Source: Hydrogenophaga sp. (lineage in GTDB: Bacteria > Pseudomonadota > Gammaproteobacteria > Burkholderiales > Burkholderiaceae_C). Taken from it: a DNA stretch of 64,000 nucleotides. Where the stretch lies: positions 91,408 through 155,407 of the forward strand of contig NZ_JAABRQ010000004.1 of assembly GCF_011390835.1 (NCBI RefSeq), given 5' to 3'. Below are positions 26,171 through 34,434 of this stretch, piece by piece (the first letter of the stretch is position 1; each line of letters starts with the position of its first letter). A program made the position numbers and the translations under genes. The notes beneath the pieces were generated by a model. It did not search any database and was not told where the DNA came from. It saw only the letters and a list, made by a program, of their open reading frames with translations.

Positions 26171-27145
26171 ATGAAAACGCCCGCTTGGGCCTCCGTTGCT
26201 TTGGGCCTGCTGGTTGCTTGCCGGTGGATAGGCTGGCATTTCCAGCAAGACATCAAACGCGCCACCGCGTATTCTTCGGTTGGAGGCCAGGTGGTGGACA
26301 CCGACTGCGGGCCGATCGAGTTTCAGGCTGCGGGGCAAGGCGTTCCTTTGCTGATCATCCATGGCAGCGGCGGTGGACATGACCAGGGCATGGCGTGGGC
26401 GCGGCCGCTGGCACAAGAGGGTGTGCGGGTGATTGCGATGTCGCGCTTCGGCTATCTCCGCACGCCCCGGCCTGCCGATGCCTCGCCCGAGGCACAGGCC
26501 GATGCACACGTCTGCCTGATGGACGCGCTGGGCATCGCGCGCGCGGCGGTGATGGGCGTCTCGGCCGGCGGTCCGTCGGCGATGCAAACCGCCATCCGAC
26601 ACCCGGACCGGATCAGCGGGCTGGTGCTGGTGGTGCCCATCGCCTGGAAGCCCGGCACGGTGACCGACTCCGCGCCGCCAGTGTCAGACGCGAAGGACGC
26701 ATGGCTGCTGCGGCTGCTGGGTTCGGACTTCCTGTTCTGGACCGGGCTGCAACTGGCCCGCGATCAGCTGTTTCGGCATGTCCTGGCCACGCCACCCGAA
26801 CTGATTGCCGCAGCCAGCCCCAAGGAGCAGGCGCGGGTCAACGACCTGGCCGACCGCATTCTTCCGGTGTCGCTTCGCGCCGCAGGGTTGCGCGACGATA
26901 CCCGCCTGGGCAAAAGCCTGGGACCCTATGAGCTCGCCGCCATCCAGGCGCCCACGCTGGTGGTGAGTGCGAGCGACGATGGCTTCGGTACCTACGCCGC
27001 CGCCGAATACACCGCCCGGCACATCAACGGCGCGCGCTTTCTCGGCTTCGATCAAGGTGGCCACCTGCTGGTGGGGCAAGAAGAGACGGTGCGCACCGCC
27101 ATCTTGGACCTGTTGAACGGCGAACTTTCGCGTGACACCAACTGA
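26171..27145 (+). CDS. Alpha/beta hydrolase
   Basis: A 324-residue enzyme with a short hydrophobic N terminus (residues 5-17, ending in a Cys at 17 that could be lipidated, though the lipobox is weak). The oxyanion element LLIIHGSGGGHDQG is near residue 60, the nucleophile elbow GVSAGGPS near 136, and the C-terminal SASDDGFGTYAA and QGGHLLVG segments supply Asp and His. The ATG overlaps the stop of the decayed upstream frame. An ester or haloalkane-type substrate is possible; nothing narrows it. Confidence 0.82.
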   Translation: MKTPAWASVALGLLVACRWIGWHFQQDIKRATAYSSVGGQVVDTDCGPIEFQAAGQGVPLLIIHGSGGGHDQGMAWARPLAQEGVRVIAMSRFGYLRTPRPADASPEAQADAHVCLMDALGIARAAVMGVSAGGPSAMQTAIRHPDRISGLVLVVPIAWKPGTVTDSAPPVSDAKDAWLLRLLGSDFLFWTGLQLARDQLFRHVLATPPELIAAASPKEQARVNDLADRILPVSLRAAGLRDDTRLGKSLGPYELAAIQAPTLVVSASDDGFGTYAAAEYTARHINGARFLGFDQGGHLLVGQEETVRTAILDLLNGELSRDTN

Positions 27146-27235
27146 CTTTCCCTTCGCACACGGTTTTCCGCAAAGGCTGCGCGGTGCCGTGCTTGTTCGG
27201 AATAGCGCTGCGAATCATCCCAAGGAGGTCGACCC

Positions 27236-28111
27236 ATGACGCTGATGAAGACGGCCCTGGTGATCGTGCTGCTGCTCGCGCTGGCACTGGCCGCGCTGGT
27301 CGCCTTCGGGCGCTGGCGCTGGGACGGTCTGACGCAAGACGTGTTCGCGCGCCTGGAGGCCGCGCGCGCTGAACACAAGACCATCACCTTTGATGCGCGC
27401 GAGCTCGATGGCCTGCCGCCGGTGGTGCAGCGCTACTTCCGCACCGTGCTGCGCGACGGCGCGCCCATCGTTGCCGCGGTGTCGGTCGACCACGCGGGTC
27501 ACTTCAACATGGGCGAGACCACCGACCGCTGGATTCCCTTCACCTCGCGCCAGCGCGTGGTGACGCAGCGACCTGGCTTCGTGTGGGATGGCGACATGCG
27601 CCTGCTGCCCGGCCTGAGCATGCGGGTGCACGATGCCTATGTGGCCGGCGAAGGCCTGCTGCGCCCATCCCTACTCGGCGCGTTCACCCTCATGGAGTTG
27701 CGCGGAGGTGGCGACGTGGCGCAAGGCGAGCTCATGCGCTTCTTCGCTGAAGCCGCCTGGTACCCCACCGCCCTGCTGCCCAGCCAGGGCGTTCAATGGA
27801 CAGCGGTCGATGACCGCTCGGCCAAGGCCACGATGAGCGACGGCCCGCTGACGTTGACGCTGAGCTTTGCCTTCACCGAGGACGGCCTGATGGAGTCGGT
27901 GCGCGCCGAGGCACGGGGCCGCACCGAAAGCGGCCAGATCGTCATGCGACCCTGGGAAGGACGCTGGTTCGACTTTCAGGAATCGGGCGGCATGCGCGTG
28001 CCCATGCGCGGGGAGGTGGCCTGGCTGCTGCCAGCCGAGCTGGGAGGGCGCAAGCCCTACTGGCGCGGCATGATCACCTCGCTGCGCTACGAGCTGGCGA
28101 GCAGGCCGTAG
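27236..28111 (+). CDS. DUF6544-like membrane-anchored protein
   Basis: A 291-residue protein with one N-terminal helix (about residues 5-25) and a mainly beta C-terminal domain. The segment LDGLPPVVQRYFRTVLRDGA (about 56-75) and LHDAYVAGEG-like region are characteristic of a widespread uncharacterised family labelled DUF6544; the label is from memory and less certain than the family resemblance. It is preceded by a perfect Shine-Dalgarno AAGGAGGT (27222-27229), one of the strongest in the window, so translation should be efficient. It lies 90 bases after the hydrolase and may share its transcript. Confidence 0.65.
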   Translation: MTLMKTALVIVLLLALALAALVAFGRWRWDGLTQDVFARLEAARAEHKTITFDARELDGLPPVVQRYFRTVLRDGAPIVAAVSVDHAGHFNMGETTDRWIPFTSRQRVVTQRPGFVWDGDMRLLPGLSMRVHDAYVAGEGLLRPSLLGAFTLMELRGGGDVAQGELMRFFAEAAWYPTALLPSQGVQWTAVDDRSAKATMSDGPLTLTLSFAFTEDGLMESVRAEARGRTESGQIVMRPWEGRWFDFQESGGMRVPMRGEVAWLLPAELGGRKPYWRGMITSLRYELASRP

Positions 28112-28138
28112 CGGATTCTTGCGGAACGAGGATCGACA

Positions 28139-29149
28139 CTAAGCGTTTGCGACCCGTGCGGTGCCGCCCCTGAGGGAATAGCGTGTGAGGCCATCGAGTG
28201 CCTCCACCTCGGCTTGCGCTCGACGATTCCCATAAACCGCTTCCTTGAGCCAGGCGAGTTCTTCATCCAGCAAGGGCTCGCTGACCACGCGGCAAGACCA
28301 GACCTTGGCGTCGGCATCCCAGCGGTAGCCCCGGGCCTTGAGCTTGTCTTTGGTCTCAAACGGTGAACCGGTCGCGCGAACCTGGTAGCTGGGCTGGGCT
28401 GCGGCATGGATCAACTGGCTCAGGCCGGTGGTGCCGCTGTCACCCACAGGCTGCGTCAAGACCTGCAGCAAGGCGTGGCAATCCACCTGTGCGCGGTGCG
28501 CGTCGTAAAACCAGCCTTGATCGTTGGCCAGCGCACTCAGCTTGGACGAGCCTGCGCCGGCGGCCTTCCAGTCGATATCCGCAAATGAGCAAGCCCATGG
28601 TTTGGCCGCAAAGCCGGGAAAGCGCGCCTCCACAAAGGGCCGGTCAAACCCGGCGTTGTGCGCGACGATCAGATTGGCTCTCGCCACCATGGCTGCCACC
28701 GTGGCGTCATCTAGGCGCTGACCTCGGACCATCTCATCGCTGATGCCTGTGATCTCCTGCGCCACGGGCGGAATGGGCATACCAGGGTCTTCGAATCCTT
28801 CAAAGATGTCGACCGGCCCGAAGGGCAGCCCGGTTGCCGAGTCCACCGCCACCAGCAGCATCGCCAGCTCGATGATCTTGTCTGCCTGGTGCGAGAGCCC
28901 GGTGGTTTCGGTGTCAAGGACCAGCACATGCTGCACACGGCTGTCATCCTCGCCTGTTTCCGGAATGTGCGACTTAGGGCCGTAGTCCAGACAAGGCACC
29001 AGTCGTCGAAGGACCCGGTAGTCGGCGTGTTGCGCCAGCAGGCGCGCCATTTGATCCCAGTTCGGCGCTTGGGGAGCGGCCTCTTCTTTCGCTGGGGTCG
29101 GCGGCTCTACCGGCTGGGGGGAATCGAATTCCAAACTGAACTGCGTCAT
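28139..29149 (-). CDS. 3'-5' exonuclease, DnaQ-like (DEDDh)
   Basis: A 336-residue protein with an RNase-T/DnaQ-type exonuclease domain at about residues 73-240. Motif ExoI is VLDTETTGLS with the Asp-x-Glu pair, ExoII is IVAHNAGFDRPF and ExoIII is HRAQVDCHALL, with His before Asp (DEDDh class). The N terminus (1-40) is Pro/Glu-rich, and the C-terminal part (about 250-336) contains TKDKLKARGYRWDADAKVWS, a small domain often attached to such exonucleases. Family members trim 3' ends of DNA or RNA. It is a stand-alone proofreading-like nuclease rather than the Pol III epsilon subunit. Confidence 0.88.
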   Translation of the reverse strand: MTQFSLEFDSPQPVEPPTPAKEEAAPQAPNWDQMARLLAQHADYRVLRRLVPCLDYGPKSHIPETGEDDSRVQHVLVLDTETTGLSHQADKIIELAMLLVAVDSATGLPFGPVDIFEGFEDPGMPIPPVAQEITGISDEMVRGQRLDDATVAAMVARANLIVAHNAGFDRPFVEARFPGFAAKPWACSFADIDWKAAGAGSSKLSALANDQGWFYDAHRAQVDCHALLQVLTQPVGDSGTTGLSQLIHAAAQPSYQVRATGSPFETKDKLKARGYRWDADAKVWSCRVVSEPLLDEELAWLKEAVYGNRRAQAEVEALDGLTRYSLRGGTARVANA

Positions 29150-29155
29150 GCGTCA

Positions 29156-29161
29156 AGGCTA
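29156..29161 (-). promoter_or_regulatory. Candidate leaderless -10 box, exonuclease gene
   Basis: On the minus strand TAGCCT ends exactly six bases before ATG 29149, without a Shine-Dalgarno sequence. Confidence 0.35.
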
Positions 29162-29359
29162 CCAGCCCTGACACCTGGCGAGCGCCGTCCAGCAACAGGC
29201 AAGGAGATCAGATGGGCCACGCGTGCGCCAGACGGTCAGCCTCTCCACGGATCATTGGTCTTGGACCTGGTGCGGCCCAAACGTCACACTGATGTGGCTG
29301 CTGGGGAAAGGACTGGACTGTGGTGCGGGCCACGGGAAACCCACGCAAGTCGTTGATGT

Positions 29360-29435
29360 TGGTGCGGCTGGCGGGGATCGAACCCACGACCCTCGGCTTC
29401 GGAGGCCGATACTCTATCCACTGAGCTACAGCCGC
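29360..29435 (-). tRNA. tRNA-Arg (anticodon CCG)
   Basis: The minus strand folds into a complete cloverleaf: acceptor GCGGCTG/CAGCCGC, D arm GCTC..GAGT, anticodon stem TCGGC/GCCGA with loop CTCCGAA (anticodon CCG), T arm GTGGG-TTCGATC-CCCGC, discriminator A and encoded CCA (29362-29360). The body is 73 nt without CCA. A partial second copy of the 5' half lies 56 bases upstream. Confidence 0.95.
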
Positions 29436-29490
29436 ATGCTGTCTGGAGACCAATAGTCTATCTGGAGGTCGCCTGGCCAATGACGACAAC

Positions 29491-29536
29491 CTTCGGAGGC
29501 CAATACTCTATCCACTGAGCTACAGCCGCATGCTGT
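29491..29536 (-). pseudogene. Truncated duplicate of the tRNA-Arg 5' half and upstream flank
   Basis: Positions 29491-29536 repeat 29397-29442 in direct orientation with 45 of 46 bases identical. The copy covers the tRNA 5' end through the anticodon loop plus seven bases of 5' flank (reading GCATGCTGT on the plus strand), then identity stops. It cannot fold as a tRNA. It lies upstream of the intact gene on the same strand, 94 bases apart. Confidence 0.85.
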
Positions 29537-29681
29537 AAGAAGACCCATCGTCAAAAAGTGGCGATGTGCCCCGGGCGACTATAGCCCTTGGAGACTTCTG
29601 CGCTGCCCACCGAGCGTGGGCGCGAACGGCCGAATTCTAACAGTCAGGGGTCTTGCAAGCCGCCTGCAAGAGGGCGCTCGG

Positions 29682-29687
29682 TATAAT
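29682..29687 (+). promoter_or_regulatory. -10 box upstream of the dihaem cytochrome c gene
   Basis: A perfect TATAAT lies 82 bases before ATG 29770. The region 17 bp upstream has no good -35; the nearest TTGCAA (29653-29658) is 23 bp away. An activator may therefore be needed. Confidence 0.5.
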
Positions 29688-29769
29688 CAGCGGCTGCCCG
29701 CCGCGTGTGTGAATTCGCGGCCGGCCACTGTGGCCCTGAGGGCCCTATTCCGCTATCTTTGAGGAAACC

Positions 29770-30642
29770 ATGAGCGACCACGCGCACGAAGACCACACCG
29801 GCCCCATCAAGACGCCTGCCCAGTTGCTCTGGACGTCGTTCTTTTTCTTCGTGGCGCCGATTTTCATCATCATCGGCTTGGTGTATTTCGTGACCTCCGG
29901 CAACAAGCCCGCCGCTGGCGCGGTGGATGTCGAGCTGGCCACGGCGCAGCGCATCCAGCGCATCGGCACCGTGGAGTTGCGCGACGCCAACCGGCCGCTG
30001 GCCTCTGGCGAAGCCGTCTACGCCGCTCAATGCACGGCCTGCCACGCTGCCGGACTGGTGGGTGCGCCCAAGTCGGGTGACGCCGCCGCCTGGGCGCCTC
30101 GCATCGCTACCGGATACGAAGCCCTCCTGAACTCTGCCCTCAAGGGCAAGGGCGCCATGGGTGCTCAGGGTGGTGGCGCCTACAGCGACGTGGAGATCGG
30201 TCGTGCGGTGGTGCACATGGCCAATGCCGCCGGTGCCAAGTTCGAAGTGCCGGCTGCACCCGCAGCCGAAGGCGCCGCCGCGCCAGCACCTGCCGCTGAA
30301 GTGGCGGCAGCACCTGCACCTGCTCCGACGGTTGCTGCCGAGGTGGTGGCCGCTGCGCCTGCTGCAGCCGCTGCACCGGCTGCAGCCCCCATGACCGTGG
30401 CCGCTGGCGCTGGTGAAGCGCTGTACAAGCAAGCCTGTACCGTGTGCCACGCTGCCGGGATCGCTGGGGCACCGAAGTCGGGGGACAAAGCTGCCTGGGG
30501 ACCGCGCGTGGGCAATGGCGTGGAAGCGCTGACCGCCAGCGTGCTCAAAGGCAAGGGTGCGATGCCTCCCCGCGGTGGCTCGGCCGCCTCGGACGCCGAG
30601 ATCAGGGCCGCCGTGGAATACATGCTGGCCCAGCTCAAGTAA
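29770..30642 (+). CDS. Membrane-anchored dihaem cytochrome c (c5-type)
   Basis: A 290-residue protein with a His-rich cytoplasmic start, one uncleaved helix (about residues 20-42) and two cytochrome c domains facing the periplasm. Haem sites are CTACH (88-92) and CTVCH (223-227). The domains are internal duplicates, each with a C-HAAG-(L/I)-GAPKSGD-AAW-PR pattern. They are joined by a low-complexity Ala/Pro/Val linker (about 160-210). It should ferry electrons from the bc1 complex or quinol oxidation to a terminal oxidase. A GAGGA precedes the start, and a strong terminator follows at 30665-30689, so the gene is monocistronic. Confidence 0.92.
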   Translation: MSDHAHEDHTGPIKTPAQLLWTSFFFFVAPIFIIIGLVYFVTSGNKPAAGAVDVELATAQRIQRIGTVELRDANRPLASGEAVYAAQCTACHAAGLVGAPKSGDAAAWAPRIATGYEALLNSALKGKGAMGAQGGGAYSDVEIGRAVVHMANAAGAKFEVPAAPAAEGAAAPAPAAEVAAAPAPAPTVAAEVVAAAPAAAAAPAAAPMTVAAGAGEALYKQACTVCHAAGIAGAPKSGDKAAWGPRVGNGVEALTASVLKGKGAMPPRGGSAASDAEIRAAVEYMLAQLK

Positions 30643-30664
30643 GCCAGGCGCCTCGCGCACGAAC

Positions 30665-30689
30665 AAGCCGGTCAATGACCGGCTTTTTT
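30665..30689 (+). terminator. Rho-independent terminator of the cytochrome c gene
   Basis: Stem GCCGGT/ACCGGC (30667-30672 and 30678-30683, extendable by AA/TT) with loop CAATG is followed by six T (30684-30689), 23 bases after the cytochrome stop codon. Confidence 0.95.
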
Positions 30690-30714
30690 ATCTGCCCGCT
30701 TGAAACAGGGGCGA

Positions 30715-31299
30715 TCAGTGAGGCTTCGCCGACGGACTGGGCTGCCGCGCCGTGTGCAGGCGCTGCGGGCTGCGCACAAAGCCGAACTCGGCAGGCAGCT
30801 GCTTCGACCACACGTCTTGCGGCGCCCAGTTGCCGCGCTCCACCGCATCGGCGGCGAGCGCCATGTCGCTGGTGTGCACCAGACCCAGGCCGAGCGCGGT
30901 CACCAGGTACAGCCGCCCCAGTTCGTCGAGCAGGCAGCGCTGCACCGGGCCCGCGTCCGCGCCGGTGTGGGCGAGCACCCGCCCATCGGGCTGCAGGCGC
31001 CAGACAAAAGGCGTGGCTTCCAGCTCCAGGTACACCCGCTGGGGTCCGTTCTGGAAAAACCATTGGCCTTGCTCGTCGGCGGCGCAATTGCGGTGGATGA
31101 AATCGATCAGCTTGTCGTGTCGCAGCAGCGAGCCTTTGCTGGCCTGGCCGGTTTCGCCTGGCTCCAGCGCAAAGGGGCCGGCCGCCTGGGTGCTGTCATC
31201 GCGCATGTACCAGTTACCGCGGGCATCGAGCCCCAGCCAGCCGAAGCAGTGCGGCACGTTGGGCCATTTGGCGAGAGCGGCTTTGACCAGATCGTCCAT
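30715..31299 (-). CDS. Conserved hypothetical protein (DUF2946-like)
   Basis: A 194-residue soluble protein, beginning MDDLVKAALAKWPNVPHCFG and rich in Trp and acidic residues (GWLGLDARGNWYMRDD, QWFFQNGPQRVYLELEATPF). Proteins with this start occur widely in Comamonadaceae, and I recall them as DUF2946, without certainty. No catalytic motif or membrane segment is visible. It lies 11 bases after the YheT-type hydrolase gene and forms an operon with it. I used ATG 31299 rather than a longer frame that enters the preceding gene. Confidence 0.6.
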   Translation of the reverse strand: MDDLVKAALAKWPNVPHCFGWLGLDARGNWYMRDDSTQAAGPFALEPGETGQASKGSLLRHDKLIDFIHRNCAADEQGQWFFQNGPQRVYLELEATPFVWRLQPDGRVLAHTGADAGPVQRCLLDELGRLYLVTALGLGLVHTSDMALAADAVERGNWAPQDVWSKQLPAEFGFVRSPQRLHTARQPSPSAKPH

Positions 31300-31310
31300 G
31301 GACTCTTGTA

Positions 31311-32345
31311 TCACGCATGCGCCAGCAGCCATTGCCCTACGGCTTCAGGCATGGTGCGCACATGCCCGGGCAAACCCAGCACACCTCGACTGGCGGTGGG
31401 AAAGCCCACGTGGCCACCCTGCGCCGGGTGCCAGAGGGTGACGTTGGCACTGACCTCGCGCGCCGTGGGCAGAGACGCTGCGGGCACAAACGGATCATTG
31501 AGGGCATTGAGGGCCAACGCCGGCACACGGATGTCGCCCATCACCGGCTTGGCGGAGGCGCGCGCCCAGTAGTCGTCGGTGTCGCGAAAGCCGTGCAGGG
31601 GTGCGGTGAACAGGTTGTCAAAAGCATAGAGATCGCGTGCGGCGAGCAGCGCTTCGCGGTCGAACAGGCCGGGGTGCTGATCCAGTTTTCGCAGCGCCTT
31701 GGGCACCATGGTGGCGAGAAACATGCGCGTATACACCAGCCGGTTGAAGCCGCGCCCGATGGCGTGACCGCCGGCCGCAAGGTCCAGCGGCGAACACACG
31801 GCGGCCACCGCGCGCACGGTGTCGGCGGCCGTGGTCCCCATTTCGCCCGCCCAGCGCAGCAGCGCATTGCCACCCAGCGAAACGCCTACCGCGATCAGCG
31901 GGCGGCCCGCGTGCTCGGCGGCAAAGCGGCGCAGCACCCAGTCGATCTCGTGAAAATCGCCTGAGTGATAGGCGCGCGGCGCGTGGTTGAGCTCGCCCGA
32001 GCAGCCGCGAAAATGCGGCACGGCAAACGCCAGGCCATGGGCTGCGGCAAAGTCAGCAAAGGCCATGGCGTAGTGGCTGCCCGACGAGCCTTCCAGGCCG
32101 TGAAACAGCACCAGCAGCGGTGCCTTCGCATCGCTCGGATGCTGGGCCTGATCCACATCGATGAAGTCGCCATCGGGCGTGGACCAGCGGCTGCGCTGCC
32201 ACCTCGGCGGCGCACCGAAGTGGCGGCGGGCGGCCAGCGCGGCCCAGATGGTCTGGGCGTTGCCCCCGGGCAGCCAGCGCGGCGCCCGGTAGTCGATGCC
32301 AGGCGACACCCCGTCCGGCACGGACAACACCGCCGAGCCGGCCAT
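31311..32345 (-). CDS. Alpha/beta hydrolase, YheT family
   Basis: A 344-residue enzyme of the YheT/COG0429 group. It shows the characteristic start YRAPRWLPGGNAQTIWAALA, the oxyanion strand LLVLFHGLEGSSGSHY (about residue 80), the cysteine-containing loop FRGCSGELNHAPRAYHSGD (about 112-131), the nucleophile GVSLGGNAL (about 153) and Asp/His in LNALNDPFVPA and GGHVGF. These proteins hydrolyse esters of unknown nature. The ATG overlaps the stop of the upstream SnoaL-like gene (TGATG). Confidence 0.88.
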   Translation of the reverse strand: MAGSAVLSVPDGVSPGIDYRAPRWLPGGNAQTIWAALAARRHFGAPPRWQRSRWSTPDGDFIDVDQAQHPSDAKAPLLVLFHGLEGSSGSHYAMAFADFAAAHGLAFAVPHFRGCSGELNHAPRAYHSGDFHEIDWVLRRFAAEHAGRPLIAVGVSLGGNALLRWAGEMGTTAADTVRAVAAVCSPLDLAAGGHAIGRGFNRLVYTRMFLATMVPKALRKLDQHPGLFDREALLAARDLYAFDNLFTAPLHGFRDTDDYWARASAKPVMGDIRVPALALNALNDPFVPAASLPTAREVSANVTLWHPAQGGHVGFPTASRGVLGLPGHVRTMPEAVGQWLLAHA

Positions 32346-32782
32346 CAATGCAGCACAGGACGCGACGAGGGCGCGTCGGCCGGTTCGCTGGGCAGGCCGG
32401 GGCTGGCGTGGTGCGCCACCATGCGCCAGCCTTGCGGCGTCTTGGCGTAGACGTTGGTCGCCACCACCCAGGCGTGCTGCATGCCGTCGTCCCCCAGCAC
32501 CTCAACCCGCTCAACCACGCTGTGCACGCTGCTGGCGCCGGCATCGAGCCGGCGCACCTTTTCCGGGACTGCCTGCACGCTGCCATTGGCGAACATGGCC
32601 TCGAAGGCGGAGCGGATGGCCGCGTGGCCCAGCAGGCGCGGCCCGCCCGGATGAACGCAGAGCACATCGTCTTCGTCGGCCCAGCAGGACATGAGTCGGT
32701 CGATGTCGGCGTGTTGCAAGGCATCGTAAAACGCGGCTTCGGTGTCGTCGGGTGTGCCCGGTGGGAGCTTGGGTTTGTGCAT
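32345..32782 (-). CDS. SnoaL/NTF2-like family protein
   Basis: A 145-residue cone-fold protein of the nuclear transport factor 2 superfamily. It reads DTEAAFYDALQHADIDRLMS then CWADEDDVLCVHPGGPRLLG (about residues 12-52), the usual helix and W-A-D-D strand, and ends with GWRMVAHHASPG. Family members are isomerases, hydrolases or ligand-binding proteins; the group with this start is uncharacterised. The start ATG 32782 begins right at the HKPKLPPGTPDDTE segment. It is the first gene of a three-gene operon with the YheT hydrolase and the conserved protein. Confidence 0.78.
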   Translation of the reverse strand: MHKPKLPPGTPDDTEAAFYDALQHADIDRLMSCWADEDDVLCVHPGGPRLLGHAAIRSAFEAMFANGSVQAVPEKVRRLDAGASSVHSVVERVEVLGDDGMQHAWVVATNVYAKTPQGWRMVAHHASPGLPSEPADAPSSRPVLH

Positions 32783-32907
32783 GCCTGCTATTTTGCCGCG
32801 CGATGCTCCCGGCCTGGTGCCAACGCAGACGGGTATAGTGCCAAAGGATTGCTTTCTCAACCGGTTTGAACCGATAGACCGGCCGCCAAGGCCACGGAGG
32901 ACCCCCC

Positions 32908-33516
32908 ATGCGCAACCCCCTTCCCCGCTTGCTCGCCTGGGCCGGCGCTGTGTTGCTGGCCACCAGCATCAGCGGATGCGGCTACAACGATTTCCAGCGT
33001 CTTGACGAGCAGAGCAAGTCGGCGTGGGCCGAAGTGCTCAACCAGTACCAGCGACGCGCTGACCTGATCCCCAACATCGTCGCCACCGTCAAGGGCGAAG
33101 CCAATTTTGAGCAGGAGACGCTCACCAAGGTGATCGAGGCGCGCTCCAAGGCGACCTCAATCCAGATGACGCCCGAGATGGTCAACGACCCGGCCGCGAT
33201 GCAGAAGTTTCAGGCCGCGCAGGGCGAGGTGAGCAGCGCGCTCAGCCGCCTGATGGTGGTGGTGGAGCAGTACCCCAATCTGAAGGCCAACCAGGGCTTC
33301 AGTGATCTGCGGGTACAGCTCGAAGGCACGGAGAACCGAATCACCGTGGCGCGCAACCGCTACATCCAGACCATCCAGGAATACAACGTGCTACAACGCA
33401 GCTTCCCGACCAACCTGACGGCCATGGTGTTCAGCTATCCGGCCAAGGCCAGTTTCCAGGTCGAGAACGAGGCTGCCATTTCTGCACCGCCTGCGGTGGA
33501 CTTCAACAAACAATGA
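32908..33516 (+). CDS. LemA family protein (putative lipoprotein)
   Basis: A 202-residue LemA protein. It has an N-terminal signal/anchor (residues 5-22) ending in SISGCG, which may be a lipobox, then the hallmark sequence YNDFQRLDEQSKSAWAEVLN followed by QYQRRADLIPNIVATVKG. Helical hairpin domains make up the rest. The Shine-Dalgarno GGAGGA is good. It overlaps the following TPM gene by four bases (ATGA). LemA-TPM pairs are common and are thought to act in the envelope, but no biochemical role is settled. Confidence 0.9.
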   Translation: MRNPLPRLLAWAGAVLLATSISGCGYNDFQRLDEQSKSAWAEVLNQYQRRADLIPNIVATVKGEANFEQETLTKVIEARSKATSIQMTPEMVNDPAAMQKFQAAQGEVSSALSRLMVVVEQYPNLKANQGFSDLRVQLEGTENRITVARNRYIQTIQEYNVLQRSFPTNLTAMVFSYPAKASFQVENEAAISAPPAVDFNKQ

Positions 33517-34421
33517 ACTGGTGCGCGCTCTGGCGCCGGTGCGCGCTCGGCGCGCTGGCGCTGCTGCTCAGTCTCGGTGGCGCGGCCTTTGCTCAGCAGG
33601 GCTTGCAGCCCATGCCCGAGCTGCGCGCTCGGGTGATGGATCAGACGGGCACGCTGGACGCCAGCTCCGTCGCCTCGCTGGAAGCGAAGCTTGCGGCATT
33701 CGAGCAGGAGCGCGGCGCTCAGGTGGTGGTGTTGATGGTGGCCACCACGGCGCCAGAAGACATTGCCGACTACACCCAGCGCCTCGGTGACGCCTGGAAG
33801 ATCGGTCGAAAGGAGGTCGGCGACGGCGTGCTGTTCGTGATCGCCAAGGATGACCGGCGTCTGCGCATCGCGACGGCCAAAACACTTGAGGGCGCGATTC
33901 CCGACCTGCTCGCGCGCCGCATCCTCGACCAAGCAGTGACACCGGCTTTTCGTCAAGGCGATTACGCCGGCGGCATCGAGGCCGGCGTGGACCAGATCCT
34001 GGCCCGCATCCGCGGCGAAGAACTGCCCTTGCCCGGGGACAGCTCTCAGAAGGTGGCAGGTGATCTGGGCTGGGTCGATCTGCTGATTTTTCTGGCCTTT
34101 GCTGTGCCCATGATCGCCGCGGTGCTGCGCAGCATCTTCGGCAGCAAGCTGGGCACGGTGCTAACCGGTGTGGGCGCGGGCGGGCTGGCGTTTGCGCTCA
34201 CCGCCGTGCTGTGGATTGCGATCGGTGCAGGGCTGCTGGGCATGCTCGCCGCACTGTTCATGCAACACATGCCGGTGCAGTCGGGCACCGGGCGCGGCGG
34301 CGGTCACTGGGGCGGCAGTGGCGGCTTTGGCGGTCGTGGAGGTGGTTTCGGCGGTGGCGGCGGCTTCAGCTCGGGCGGTGGCGGGAATTTCGGCGGCGGC
34401 GGCGCCTCGGGTGGATGGTGA
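33513..34421 (+). CDS. TPM domain protein with Gly-rich tail (YgcG-like)
   Basis: A 302-residue protein with a cleavable signal peptide (cut after FAQ near residue 25). The TPM domain covers about 35-165 (RVMDQTGTLDASSVASLEAK and LFVIAKDDRRLRIAT). Two or three helices follow (about 185-250), and then a C-terminal run of nearly pure Gly/Ser/Phe (about 262-302). The domain is predicted to bind metal or hydrolyse phosphates. The Gly-rich tail is typical of the membrane-bound members and ends in SGGW. Confidence 0.87.
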   Translation: MNWCALWRRCALGALALLLSLGGAAFAQQGLQPMPELRARVMDQTGTLDASSVASLEAKLAAFEQERGAQVVVLMVATTAPEDIADYTQRLGDAWKIGRKEVGDGVLFVIAKDDRRLRIATAKTLEGAIPDLLARRILDQAVTPAFRQGDYAGGIEAGVDQILARIRGEELPLPGDSSQKVAGDLGWVDLLIFLAFAVPMIAAVLRSIFGSKLGTVLTGVGAGGLAFALTAVLWIAIGAGLLGMLAALFMQHMPVQSGTGRGGGHWGGSGGFGGRGGGFGGGGGFSSGGGGNFGGGGASGGW

Positions 34422-34434
34422 GGAGACACGCAGC

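Noticed and set aside
29240..29359. Possible gene or terminator downstream of tRNA-Arg
   Set aside because: No coding frame of convincing composition and no hairpin with a T run.
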